DNA of 64,000 bases from Phytopythium helicoides (Eukaryota; Oomycota; Peronosporomycetes; Pythiales; Pythiaceae): contig JANFNE010000004.1 of assembly GCA_024867545.1 (NCBI GenBank), positions 1,054,001-1,118,000 on the forward strand, written 5' to 3'. The notes beneath the pieces are model-generated. The model was not told the DNA's origin. It did not search any database and saw nothing but the letters and a program-made list of their open reading frames with translations. This document shows positions 11,101 to 26,100 of this stretch, one piece after another. Each line of letters begins with the position of its first letter. Position 1 is the first letter of the stretch. The translations under genes and the position numbers were made by a program.

Positions 11101-14100
11101 CTACGAAGCAGTAGAAACGAGATTGGGCGACGTCCATGAGTGACGAGTCCGACGTGACATGGTAGTGCTGGTCGTCAATGGATCTACCAACGCTACGGGC
11201 GCGCGCGGACAGATCGCGCGCGCCGCTACGAAGCAGTAGAAACGAGATTGGGCGACGTCCATGAGTGACGAGTCCGACGTGACATGGTAGTGCTGGTCGT
11301 CAATGGACCTACCAACGCTACGGGCGCGCGCGGACAGATCGCGCGCGCCGCTACGAAGCAGTAGAAACGAGATTGGGCGACGTCCATGAGTGACGAGTCC
11401 GACGTGACATGGTAGTGCTGGTCGTCAATGGATCTACCAACGCTACGGGCGCGCGCGGACAGATCGCGCGCGCCGCTACGAAGCAGTAGAAACGAGATTG
11501 GGCGACGTCCATGAGTGACGAGTCCGACGTGACATGGTAGTGCTGGTCGTCAATGGACCTACCAACGCTACGGGCGCGCGCGGACAGATCGCGCGCGCCG
11601 CTACGAAGCAGTAGAAACGAGATTGGGCGACGTCCATGAGTGACGAGTCCGACGTGACATGGTAGTGCTGGTCGTCAATGGATCTACCAACGCTACGGGC
11701 GCGCGCGGACAGATCGCGCGCGCCGCTACGAAGCAGTAGAAACGAGATTGGGCGACGTCCATGAGTGACGAGTCCGACGTGACATGGTAGTGCTGGTCGT
11801 CAATGGACCTACCAACGCTACGGGCGCGCGCGGACAGATCGCGCGCGCCGCTACGAAGCAGTAGAAACGAGATTGGGCGACGTCCATGAGTGACGAGTCC
11901 GACGTGACATGGTAGTGCTGGTCGTCAATGGATCTACCAACGCTACGGGCGCGCGCGGACAGATCGCGCGCGCCGCTACGAAGCAGTAGAAACGAGATTG
12001 GGCGACGTCCATGAGTGACGAGTCCGACGTGACATGGTAGTGCTGGTCGTCAATGGACCTACCAACGCTACGGGCGCGCGCGGACAGATCGCGCGCGCCG
12101 CTACGAAGCAGTAGAAACGAGATTGGGCGACGTCCATGAGTGACGAGTCCGACGTGACATGGTAGTGCTGGTCGTCAATGGACCTACCAACGCTACGGGC
12201 GCGCGCGGACAGATCGCGCGCGCCGCTACGAAGCAGTAGAAACGAGATTGGGCGACGTCCATGAGTGACGAGTCCGACGTGACATGGTAGTGCTGGTCGT
12301 CAATGGATCTACCAACGCTACGGGCGCGCGCGGACAGATCGCGCGCGCCGCTACGAAGCAGTAGAAACGAGATTGGGCGACGTCCATGAGTGACGAGTCC
12401 GACGTGACATGGTAGTGCTGGTCGTCAATGGATCTACCAACGCTACGGGCGCGCGCGGACAGATCGCGCGCGCCGCTACGAAGCAGTAGAAACGAGATTG
12501 GGCGACGTCCATGAGTGACGAGTCCGACGTGACATGGTAGTGCTGGTCGTCAATGGATCTACCAACGCTACGGGCGCGCGCGGACAGATCGCGCGCGCCG
12601 CTACGAAGCAGTAGAAACGAGATTGGGCGACGTCCATGAGTGACGAGTCCGACGTGACATGGTAGTGCTGGTCGTCAATGGATCTACCAACGCTACGGGC
12701 GCGCGCGGACAGATCGCGCGCGCCGCTACGAAGCAGTAGAAACGAGATTGGGCGACGTCCATGAGTGACGAGTCCGACGTGACATGGTAGTGCTGGTCGT
12801 CAATGGATCTACCAACGCTACGGGCGCGCGCGGACAGATCGCGCGCGCCGCTACGAAGCAGTAGAAACGAGATTGGGCGACGTCCATGAGTGACGAGTCC
12901 GACGTGACATGGTAGTGCTGGTCGTCAATGGATCTACCAACGCTACGGGCGCGCGCGGACAGATCGCGCGCGCCGCTACGAAGCAGTAGAAACGAGATTG
13001 GGCGACGTCCATGAGTGACGAGTCCGACGTGACATGGTAGTGCTGGTCGTCAATGGATCTACCAACGCTACGGGCGCGCGCGGACAGATCGCGCGCGCCG
13101 CTACGAAGCAGTAGAAACGAGATTGGGCGACGTCCATGAGTGACGAGTCCGACGTGACATGGTAGTGCTGGTCGTCAATGGATCTACCAACGCTACGGGC
13201 GCGCGCGGACAGATCGCGCGCGCCGCTACGAAGCAGTAGAAACGAGATTGGGCGACGTCCATGAGTGACGAGTCCGACGTGACATGGTAGTGCTGGTCGT
13301 CAATGGATCTACCAACGCTACGGGCGCGCGCGGACAGATCGCGCGCGCCGCTACGAAGCAGTAGAAACGAGATTGGGCGACGTCCATGAGTGACGAGTCC
13401 GACGTGACATGGTAGTGCTGGTCGTCAATGGATCTACCAACGCTACGGGCGCGCGCGGACAGATCGCGCGCGCCGCTACGAAGCAGTAGAAACGAGATTG
13501 GGCGACGTCCATGAGTGACGAGTCCGACGTGACATGGTAGTGCTGGTCGTCAATGGATCTACCAACGCTACGGGCGCGCGCGGACAGATCGCGCGCGCCG
13601 CTACGAAGCAGTAGAAACGAGATTGGGCGACGTCCATGAGTGACGAGTCCGACGTGACATGGTAGTGCTGGTCGTCAATGGATCTACCAACGCTACGGGC
13701 GCGCGCGGACAGATCGCGCGCGCCGCTACGAAGCAGTAGAAACGAGATTGGGCGACGTCCATGAGTGACGAGTCCGACGTGACATGGTAGTGCTGGTCGT
13801 CAATGGATCTACCAACGCTACGGGCGCGCGCGGACAGATCGCGCGCGCCGCTACGAAGCAGTAGAAACGAGATTGGGCGACGTCCATGAGTGACGAGTCC
13901 GACGTGACATGGTAGTGCTGGTCGTCAATGGATCTACCAACGCTACGGGCGCGCGCGGACAGATCGCGCGCGCCGCTACGAAGCAGTAGAAACGAGATTG
14001 GGCGACGTCCATGAGTGACGAGTCCGACGTGACATGGTAGTGCTGGTCGTCAATGGATCTACCAACGCTACGGGCGCGCGCGGACAGATCGCGCGCGCCG

Positions 14101-17100
14101 CTACGAAGCAGTAGAAACGAGATTGGGCGACGTCCATGAGTGACGAGTCCGACGTGACATGGTAGTGCTGGTCGTCAATGGATCTACCAACGCTACGGGC
14201 GCGCGCGGACAGATCGCGCGCGCCGCTACGAAGCAGTAGAAACGAGATTGGGCGACGTCCATGAGTGACGAGTCCGACGTGACATGGTAGTGCTGGTCGT
14301 CAATGGATCTACCAACGCTACGGGCGCGCGCGGACAGATCGCGCGCGCCGCTACGAAGCAGTAGAAACGAGATTGGGCGACGTCCATGAGTGACGAGTCC
14401 GACGTGACATGGTAGTGCTGGTCGTCAATGGATCTACCAACGCTACGGGCGCGCGCGGACAGATCGCGCGCGCCGCTACGAAGCAGTAGAAACGAGATTG
14501 GGCGACGTCCATGAGTGACGAGTCCGACGTGACATGGTAGTGCTGGTCGTCAATGGATCTACCAACGCTACGGGCGCGCGCGGACAGATCGCGCGCGCCG
14601 CTACGAAGCAGTAGAAACGAGATTGGGCGACGTCCATGAGTGACGAGTCCGACGTGACATGGTAGTGCTGGTCGTCAATGGACCTACCAACGCTACGGGC
14701 GCGCGCGGACAGATCGCGCGCGCCGCTACGAAGCAGTAGAAACGAGATTGGGCGACGTCCATGAGTGACGAGTCCGACGTGACATGGTAGTGCTGGTCGT
14801 CAATGGATCTACCAACGCTACGGGCGCGCGCGGACAGATCGCGCGCGCCGCTACGAAGCAGTAGAAACGAGATTGGGCGACGTCCATGAGTGACGAGTCC
14901 GACGTGACATGGTAGTGCTGGTCGTCAATGGATCTACCAACGCTACGGGCGCGCGCGGACAGATCGCGCGCGCCGCTACGAAGCAGTAGAAACGAGATTG
15001 GGCGACGTCCATGAGTGACGAGTCCGACGTGACATGGTAGTGCTGGTCGTCAATGGATCTACCAACGCTACGGGCGCGCGCGGACAGATCGCGCGCGCCG
15101 CTACGAAGCAGTAGAAACGAGATTGGGCGACGTCCATGAGTGACGAGTCCGACGTGACATGGTAGTGCTGGTCGTCAATGGATCTACCAACGCTACGGGC
15201 GCGCGCGGACAGATCGCGCGCGCCGCTACGAAGCAGTAGAAACGAGATTGGGCGACGTCCATGAGTGACGAGTCCGACGTGACATGGTAGTGCTGGTCGT
15301 CAATGGATCTACCAACGCTACGGGCGCGCGCGGACAGATCGCGCGCGCCGCTACGAAGCAGTAGAAACGAGATTGGGCGACGTCCATGAGTGACGAGTCC
15401 GACGTGACATGGTAGTGCTGGTCGTCAATGGATCTACCAACGCTACGGGCGCGCGCGGACAGATCGCGCGCGCCGCTACGAAGCAGTAGAAACGAGATTG
15501 GGCGACGTCCATGAGTGACGAGTCCGACGTGACATGGTAGTGCTGGTCGTCAATGGATCTACCAACGCTACGGGCGCGCGCGGACAGATCGCGCGCGCCG
15601 CTACGAAGCAGTAGAAACGAGATTGGGCGACGTCCATGAGTGACGAGTCCGACGTGACATGGTAGTGCTGGTCGTCAATGGATCTACCAACGCTACGGGC
15701 GCGCGCGGACAGATCGCGCGCGCCGCTACGAAGCAGTAGAAACGAGATTGGGCGACGTCCATGAGTGACGAGTCCGACGTGACATGGTAGTGCTGGTCGT
15801 CAATGGATCTACCAACGCTACGGGCGCGCGCGGACAGATCGCGCGCGCCGCTACGAAGCAGTAGAAACGAGATTGGGCGATGTCCATGAGTGACGAGTCC
15901 GACGTGACATGGTAGTGCTGGTCGTCAATGGATCTACCAACGCTACGGGCGCGCGCGGACAGATCGCGCGCGCCGCTACGAAGCAGTAGAAACGAGATTG
16001 GGCGACGTCCATGAGTGACGAGTCCGACGTGACATGGTAGTGCTGGTCGTCAATGGATCTACCAACGCTACGGGCGCGCGCGGACAGATCGCGCGCGCCG
16101 CTACGAAGCAGTAGAAACGAGATTGGGCGACGTCCATGAGTGACGAGTCCGACGTGACATGGTAGTGCTGGTCGTCAATGGATCTACCAACGCTACGGGC
16201 GCGCGCGGACAGATCGCGCGCGCCGCTACGAAGCAGTAGAAACGAGATTGGGCGACGTCCATGAGTGACGAGTCCGACGTGACATGGTAGTGCTGGTCGT
16301 CAATGGATCTACCAACGCTACGGGCGCGCGCGGACAGATCGCGCGCGCCGCTACGAAGCAGTAGAAACGAGATTGGGCGACGTCCATGAGTGACGAGTCC
16401 GACGTGACATGGTAGTGCTGGTCGTCAATGGATCTACCAACGCTACGGGCGCGCGCGGACAGATCGCGCGCGCCGCTACGAAGCAGTAGAAACGAGATTG
16501 GGCGACGTCCATGAGTGACGAGTCCGACGTGACATGGTAGTGCTGGTCGTCAATGGACCTACCAACGCTACGGGCGCGCGCGGACAGATCGCGCGCGCCG
16601 CTACGAAGCAGTAGAAACGAGATTGGGCGACGTCCATGAGTGACGAGTCCGACGTGACATGGTAGTGCTGGTCGTCAATGGATCTACCAACGCTACGGGC
16701 GCGCGCGGACAGATCGCGCGCGCCGCTACGAAGCAGTAGAAACGAGATTGGGCGACGTCCATGAGTGACGAGTCCGACGTGACATGGTAGTGCTGGTCGT
16801 CAATGGATCTACCAACGCTACGGGCGCGCGCGGACAGATCGCGCGCGCCGCTACGAAGCAGTAGAAACGAGATTGGGCGACGTCCATGAGTGACGAGTCC
16901 GACGTGACATGGTAGTGCTGGTCGTCAATGGATCTACCAACGCTACGGGCGCGCGCGGACAGATCGCGCGCGCCGCTACGAAGCAGTAGAAACGAGATTG
17001 GGCGATGTCCATGAGTGACGAGTCCGACGTGACATGGTAGTGCTGGTCGTCAATGGATCTACCAACGCTACGGGCGCGCGCGGACAGATCGCGCGCGCCG

Positions 17101-20100
17101 CTACGAAGCAGTAGAAACGAGATTGGGCGACGTCCATGAGTGACGAGTCCGACGTGACATGGTAGTGCTGGTCGTCAATGGATCTACCAACGCTACGGGC
17201 GCGCGCGGACAGATCGCGCGCGCCGCTACGAAGCAGTAGAAACGAGATTGGGCGACGTCCATGAGTGACGAGTCCGACGTGACATGGTAGTGCTGGTCGT
17301 CAATGGATCTACCAACGCTACGGGCGCGCGCGGACAGATCGCGCGCGCCGCTACGAAGCAGTAGAAACGAGATTGGGCGACGTCCATGAGTGACGAGTCC
17401 GACGTGACATGGTAGTGCTGGTCGTCAATGGATCTACCAACGCTACGGGCGCGCGCGGACAGATCGCGCGCGCCGCTACGAAGCAGTAGAAACGAGATTG
17501 GGCGACGTCCATGAGTGACGAGTCCGACGTGACATGGTAGTGCTGGTCGTCAATGGATCTACCAACGCTACGGGCGCGCGCGGACAGATCGCGCGCGCCG
17601 CTACGAAGCAGTAGAAACGAGATTGGGCGACGTCCATGAGTGACGAGTCCGACGTGACATGGTAGTGCTGGTCGTCAATGGATCTACCAACGCTACGGGC
17701 GCGCGCGGACAGATCGCGCGCGCCGCTACGAAGCAGTAGAAACGAGATTGGGCGACGTCCATGAGTGACGAGTCCGACGTGACATGGTAGTGCTGGTCGT
17801 CAATGGATCTACCAACGCTACGGGCGCGCGCGGACAGATCGCGCGCGCCGCTACGAAGCAGTAGAAACGAGATTGGGCGACGTCCATGAGTGACGAGTCC
17901 GACGTGACATGGTAGTGCTGGTCGTCAATGGATCTACCAACGCTACGGGCGCGCGCGGACAGATCGCGCGCGCCGCTACGAAGCAGTAGAAACGAGATTG
18001 GGCGACGTCCATGAGTGACGAGTCCGACGTGACATGGTAGTGCTGGTCGTCAATGGATCTACCAACGCTACGGGCGCGCGCGGACAGATCGCGCGCGCCG
18101 CTACGAAGCAGTAGAAACGAGATTGGGCGACGTCCATGAGTGACGAGTCCGACGTGACATGGTAGTGCTGGTCGTCAATGGACCTACCAACGCTACGGGC
18201 GCGCGCGGACAGATCGCGCGCGCCGCTACGAAGCAGTAGAAACGAGATTGGGCGACGTCCATGAGTGACGAGTCCGACGTGACATGGTAGTGCTGGTCGT
18301 CAATGGATCTACCAACGCTACGGGCGCGCGCGGACAGATCGCGCGCGCCGCTACGAAGCAGTAGAAACGAGATTGGGCGACGTCCATGAGTGACGAGTCC
18401 GACGTGACATGGTAGTGCTGGTCGTCAATGGATCTACCAACGCTACGGGCGCGCGCGGACAGATCGCGCGCGCCGCTACGAAGCAGTAGAAACGAGATTG
18501 GGCGACGTCCATGAGTGACGAGTCCGACGTGACATGGTAGTGCTGGTCGTCAATGGATCTACCAACGCTACGGGCGCGCGCGGACAGATCGCGCGCGCCG
18601 CTACGAAGCAGTAGAAACGAGATTGGGCGACGTCCATGAGTGACGAGTCCGACGTGACATGGTAGTGCTGGTCGTCAATGGACCTACCAACGCTACGGGC
18701 GCGCGCGGACAGATCGCGCGCGCCGCTACGAAGCAGTAGAAACGAGATTGGGCGACGTCCATGAGTGACGAGTCCGACGTGACATGGTAGTGCTGGTCGT
18801 CAATGGATCTACCAACGCTACGGGCGCGCGCGGACAGATCGCGCGCGCCGCTACGAAGCAGTAGAAACGAGATTGGGCGACGTCCATGAGTGACGAGTCC
18901 GACGTGACATGGTAGTGCTGGTCGTCAATGGATCTACCAACGCTACGGGCGCGCGCGGACAGATCGCGCGCGCCGCTACGAAGCAGTAGAAACGAGATTG
19001 GGCGACGTCCATGAGTGACGAGTCCGACGTGACATGGTAGTGCTGGTCGTCAATGGATCTACCAACGCTACGGGCGCGCGCGGACAGATCGCGCGCGCCG
19101 CTACGAAGCAGTAGAAACGAGATTGGGCGACGTCCATGAGTGACGAGTCCGACGTGACATGGTAGTGCTGGTCGTCAATGGATCTACCAACGCTACGGGC
19201 GCGCGCGGACAGATCGCGCGCGCCGCTACGAAGCAGTAGAAACGAGATTGGGCGATGTCCATGAGTGACGAGTCCGACGTGACATGGTAGTGCTGGTCGT
19301 CAATGGATCTACCAACGCTACGGGCGCGCGCGGACAGATCGCGCGCGCCGCTACGAAGCAGTAGAAACGAGATTGGGCGACGTCCATGAGTGACGAGTCC
19401 GACGTGACATGGTAGTGCTGGTCGTCAATGGATCTACCAACGCTACGGGCGCGCGCGGACAGATCGCGCGCGCCGCTACGAAGCAGTAGAAACGAGATTG
19501 GGCGACGTCCATGAGTGACGAGTCCGACGTGACATGGTAGTGCTGGTCGTCAATGGATCTACCAACGCTACGGGCGCGCGCGGACAGATCGCGCGCGCCG
19601 CTACGAAGCAGTAGAAACGAGATTGGGCGACGTCCATGAGTGACGAGTCCGACGTGACATGGTAGTGCTGGTCGTCAATGGATCTACCAACGCTACGGGC
19701 GCGCGCGGACAGATCGCGCGCGCCGCTACGAAGCAGTAGAAACGAGATTGGGCGACGTCCATGAGTGACGAGTCCGACGTGACATGGTAGTGCTGGTCGT
19801 CAATGGATCTACCAACGCTACGGGCGCGCGCGGACAGATCGCGCGCGCCGCTACGAAGCAGTAGAAACGAGATTGGGCGACGTCCATGAGTGACGAGTCC
19901 GACGTGACATGGTAGTGCTGGTCGTCAATGGATCTACCAACGCTACGGGCGCGCGCGGACAGATCGCGCGCGCCGCTACGAAGCAGTAGAAACGAGATTG
20001 GGCGACGTCCATGAGTGACGAGTCCGACGTGACATGGTAGTGCTGGTCGTCAATGGATCTACCAACGCTACGGGCGCGCGCGGACAGATCGCGCGCGCCG

Positions 20101-23100
20101 CTACGAAGCAGTAGAAACGAGATTGGGCGACGTCCATGAGTGACGAGTCCGACGTGACATGGTAGTGCTGGTCGTCAATGGATCTACCAACGCTACGGGC
20201 GCGCGCGGACAGATCGCGCGCGCCGCTACGAAGCAGTAGAAACGAGATTGGGCGACGTCCATGAGTGACGAGTCCGACGTGACATGGTAGTGCTGGTCGT
20301 CAATGGATCTACCAACGCTACGGGCGCGCGCGGACAGATCGCGCGCGCCGCTACGAAGCAGTAGAAACGAGATTGGGCGACGTCCATGAGTGACGAGTCC
20401 GACGTGACATGGTAGTGCTGGTCGTCAATGGACCTACCAACGCTACGGGCGCGCGCGGACAGATCGCGCGCGCCGCTACGAAGCAGTAGAAACGAGATTG
20501 GGCGACGTCCATGAGTGACGAGTCCGACGTGACATGGTAGTGCTGGTCGTCAATGGATCTACCAACGCTACGGGCGCGCGCGGACAGATCGCGCGCGCCG
20601 CTACGAAGCAGTAGAAACGAGATTGGGCGACGTCCATGAGTGACGAGTCCGACGTGACATGGTAGTGCTGGTCGTCAATGGATCTACCAACGCTACGGGC
20701 GCGCGCGGACAGATCGCGCGCGCCGCTACGAAGCAGTAGAAACGAGATTGGGCGACGTCCATGAGTGACGAGTCCGACGTGACATGGTAGTGCTGGTCGT
20801 CAATGGATCTACCAACGCTACGGGCGCGCGCGGACAGATCGCGCGCGCCGCTACGAAGCAGTAGAAACGAGATTGGGCGACGTCCATGAGTGACGAGTCC
20901 GACGTGACATGGTAGTGCTGGTCGTCAATGGACCTACCAACGCTACGGGCGCGCGCGGACAGATCGCGCGCGCCGCTACGAAGCAGTAGAAACGAGATTG
21001 GGCGACGTCCATGAGTGACGAGTCCGACGTGACATGGTAGTGCTGGTCGTCAATGGATCTACCAACGCTACGGGCGCGCGCGGACAGATCGCGCGCGCCG
21101 CTACGAAGCAGTAGAAACGAGATTGGGCGACGTCCATGAGTGACGAGTCCGACGTGACATGGTAGTGCTGGTCGTCAATGGATCTACCAACGCTACGGGC
21201 GCGCGCGGACAGATCGCGCGCGCCGCTACGAAGCAGTAGAAACGAGATTGGGCGACGTCCATGAGTGACGAGTCCGACGTGACATGGTAGTGCTGGTCGT
21301 CAATGGATCTACCAACGCTACGGGCGCGCGCGGACAGATCGCGCGCGCCGCTACGAAGCAGTAGAAACGAGATTGGGCGACGTCCATGAGTGACGAGTCC
21401 GACGTGACATGGTAGTGCTGGTCGTCAATGGATCTACCAACGCTACGGGCGCGCGCGGACAGATCGCGCGCGCCGCTACGAAGCAGTAGAAACGAGATTG
21501 GGCGACGTCCATGAGTGACGAGTCCGACGTGACATGGTAGTGCTGGTCGTCAATGGATCTACCAACGCTACGGGCGCGCGCGGACAGATCGCGCGCGCCG
21601 CTACGAAGCAGTAGAAACGAGATTGGGCGACGTCCATGAGTGACGAGTCCGACGTGACATGGTAGTGCTGGTCGTCAATGGATCTACCAACGCTACGGGC
21701 GCGCGCGGACAGATCGCGCGCGCCGCTACGAAGCAGTAGAAACGAGATTGGGCGACGTCCATGAGTGACGAGTCCGACGTGACATGGTAGTGCTGGTCGT
21801 CAATGGATCTACCAACGCTACGGGCGCGCGCGGACAGATCGCGCGCGCCGCTACGAAGCAGTAGAAACGAGATTGGGCGACGTCCATGAGTGACGAGTCC
21901 GACGTGACATGGTAGTGCTGGTCGTCAATGGATCTACCAACGCTACGGGCGCGCGCGGACAGATCGCGCGCGCCGCTACGAAGCAGTAGAAACGAGATTG
22001 GGCGACGTCCATGAGTGACGAGTCCGACGTGACATGGTAGTGCTGGTCGTCAATGGATCTACCAACGCTACGGGCGCGCGCGGACAGATCGCGCGCGCCG
22101 CTACGAAGCAGTAGAAACGAGATTGGGCGACGTCCATGAGTGACGAGTCCGACGTGACATGGTAGTGCTGGTCGTCAATGGATCTACCAACGCTACGGGC
22201 GCGCGCGGACAGATCGCGCGCGCCGCTACGAAGCAGTAGAAACGAGATTGGGCGACGTCCATGAGTGACGAGTCCGACGTGACATGGTAGTGCTGGTCGT
22301 CAATGGATCTACCAACGCTACGGGCGCGCGCGGACAGATCGCGCGCGCCGCTACGAAGCAGTAGAAACGAGATTGGGCGACGTCCATGAGTGACGAGTCC
22401 GACGTGACATGGTAGTGCTGGTCGTCAATGGATCTACCAACGCTACGGGCGCGCGCGGACAGATCGCGCGCGCCGCTACGAAGCAGTAGAAACGAGATTG
22501 GGCGACGTCCATGAGTGACGAGTCCGACGTGACATGGTAGTGCTGGTCGTCAATGGATCTACCAACGCTACGGGCGCGCGCGGACAGATCGCGCGCGCCG
22601 CTACGAAGCAGTAGAAACGAGATTGGGCGACGTCCATGAGTGACGAGTCCGACGTGACATGGTAGTGCTGGTCGTCAATGGATCTACCAACGCTACGGGC
22701 GCGCGCGGACAGATCGCGCGCGCCGCTACGAAGCAGTAGAAACGAGATTGGGCGACGTCCATGAGTGACGAGTCCGACGTGACATGGTAGTGCTGGTCGT
22801 CAATGGATCTACCAACGCTACGGGCGCGCGCGGACAGATCGCGCGCGCCGCTACGAAGCAGTAGAAACGAGATTGGGCGACGTCCATGAGTGACGAGTCC
22901 GACGTGACATGGTAGTGCTGGTCGTCAATGGATCTACCAACGCTACGGGCGCGCGCGGACAGATCGCGCGCGCCGCTACGAAGCAGTAGAAACGAGATTG
23001 GGCGACGTCCATGAGTGACGAGTCCGACGTGACATGGTAGTGCTGGTCGTCAATGGATCTACCAACGCTACGGGCGCGCGCGGACAGATCGCGCGCGCCG

Positions 23101-26100
23101 CTACGAAGCAGTAGAAACGAGATTGGGCGACGTCCATGAGTGACGAGTCCGACGTGACATGGTAGTGCTGGTCGTCAATGGACCTACCAACGCTACGGGC
23201 GCGCGCGGACAGATCGCGCGCGCCGCTACGAAGCAGTAGAAACGAGATTGGGCGACGTCCATGAGTGACGAGTCCGACGTGACATGGTAGTGCTGGTCGT
23301 CAATGGACCTACCAACGCTACGGGCGCGCGCGGACAGATCGCGCGCGCCGCTACGAAGCAGTAGAAACGAGATTGGGCGACGTCCATGAGTGACGAGTCC
23401 GACGTGACATGGTAGTGCTGGTCGTCAATGGATCTACCAACGCTACGGGCGCGCGCGGACAGATCGCGCGCGCCGCTACGAAGCAGTAGAAACGAGATTG
23501 GGCGACGTCCATGAGTGACGAGTCCGACGTGACATGGTAGTGCTGGTCGTCAATGGATCTACCAACGCTACGGGCGCGCGCGGACAGATCGCGCGCGCCG
23601 CTACGAAGCAGTAGAAACGAGATTGGGCGACGTCCATGAGTGACGAGTCCGACGTGACATGGTAGTGCTGGTCGTCAATGGATCTACCAACGCTACGGGC
23701 GCGCGCGGACAGATCGCGCGCGCCGCTACGAAGCAGTAGAAACGAGATTGGGCGACGTCCATGAGTGACGAGTCCGACGTGACATGGTAGTGCTGGTCGT
23801 CAATGGATCTACCAACGCTACGGGCGCGCGCGGACAGATCGCGCGCGCCGCTACGAAGCAGTAGAAACGAGATTGGGCGACGTCCATGAGTGACGAGTCC
23901 GACGTGACATGGTAGTGCTGGTCGTCAATGGATCTACCAACGCTACGGGCGCGCGCGGACAGATCGCGCGCGCCGCTACGAAGCAGTAGAAACGAGATTG
24001 GGCGACGTCCATGAGTGACGAGTCCGACGTGACATGGTAGTGCTGGTCGTCAATGGATCTACCAACGCTACGGGCGCGCGCGGACAGATCGCGCGCGCCG
24101 CTACGAAGCAGTAGAAACGAGATTGGGCGACGTCCATGAGTGACGAGTCCGACGTGACATGGTAGTGCTGGTCGTCAATGGATCTACCAACGCTACGGGC
24201 GCGCGCGGACAGATCGCGCGCGCCGCTACGAAGCAGTAGAAACGAGATTGGGCGACGTCCATGAGTGACGAGTCCGACGTGACATGGTAGTGCTGGTCGT
24301 CAATGGATCTACCAACGCTACGGGCGCGCGCGGACAGATCGCGCGCGCCGCTACGAAGCAGTAGAAACGAGATTGGGCGACGTCCATGAGTGACGAGTCC
24401 GACGTGACATGGTAGTGCTGGTCGTCAATGGACCTACCAACGCTACGGGCGCGCGCGGACAGATCGCGCGCGCCGCTACGAAGCAGTAGAAACGAGATTG
24501 GGCGACGTCCATGAGTGACGAGTCCGACGTGACATGGTAGTGCTGGTCGTCAATGGATCTACCAACGCTACGGGCGCGCGCGGACAGATCGCGCGCGCCG
24601 CTACGAAGCAGTAGAAACGAGATTGGGCGACGTCCATGAGTGACGAGTCCGACGTGACATGGTAGTGCTGGTCGTCAATGGATCTACCAACGCTACGGGC
24701 GCGCGCGGACAGATCGCGCGCGCCGCTACGAAGCAGTAGAAACGAGATTGGGCGACGTCCATGAGTGACGAGTCCGACGTGACATGGTAGTGCTGGTCGT
24801 CAATGGATCTACCAACGCTACGGGCGCGCGCGGACAGATCGCGCGCGCCGCTACGAAGCAGTAGAAACGAGATTGGGCGACGTCCATGAGTGACGAGTCC
24901 GACGTGACATGGTAGTGCTGGTCGTCAATGGACCTACCAACGCTACGGGCGCGCGCGGACAGATCGCGCGCGCCGCTACGAAGCAGTAGAAACGAGATTG
25001 GGCGACGTCCATGAGTGACGAGTCCGACGTGACATGGTAGTGCTGGTCGTCAATGGACCTACCAACGCTACGGGCGCGCGCGGACAGATCGCGCGCGCCG
25101 CTACGAAGCAGTAGAAACGAGATTGGGCGACGTCCATGAGTGACGAGTCCGACGTGACATGGTAGTGCTGGTCGTCAATGGATCTACCAACGCTACGGGC
25201 GCGCGCGGACAGATCGCGCGCGCCGCTACGAAGCAGTAGAAACGAGATTGGGCGACGTCCATGAGTGACGAGTCCGACGTGACATGGTAGTGCTGGTCGT
25301 CAATGGATCTACCAACGCTACGGGCGCGCGCGGACAGATCGCGCGCGCCGCTACGAAGCAGTAGAAACGAGATTGGGCGACGTCCATGAGTGACGAGTCC
25401 GACGTGACATGGTAGTGCTGGTCGTCAATGGACCTACCAACGCTACGGGCGCGCGCGGACAGATCGCGCGCGCCGCTACGAAGCAGTAGAAACGAGATTG
25501 GGCGACGTCCATGAGTGACGAGTCCGACGTGACATGGTAGTGCTGGTCGTCAATGGACCTACCAACGCTACGGGCGCGCGCGGACAGATCGCGCGCGCCG
25601 CTACGAAGCAGTAGAAACGAGATTGGGCGACGTCCATGAGTGACGAGTCCGACGTGACATGGTAGTGCTGGTCGTCAATGGATCTACCAACGCTACGGGC
25701 GCGCGCGGACAGATCGCGCGCGCCGCTACGAAGCAGTAGAAACGAGATTGGGCGACGTCCATGAGTGACGAGTCCGACGTGACATGGTAGTGCTGGTCGT
25801 CAATGGATCTACCAACGCTACGGGCGCGCGCGGACAGATCGCGCGCGCCGCTACGAAGCAGTAGAAACGAGATTGGGCGACGTCCATGAGTGACGAGTCC
25901 GACGTGACATGGTAGTGCTGGTCGTCAATGGACCTACCAACGCTACGGGCGCGCGCGGACAGATCGCGCGCGCCGCTACGAAGCAGTAGAAACGAGATTG
26001 GGCGACGTCCATGAGTGACGAGTCCGACGTGACATGGTAGTGCTGGTCGTCAATGGATCTACCAACGCTACGGGCGCGCGCGGACAGATCGCGCGCGCCG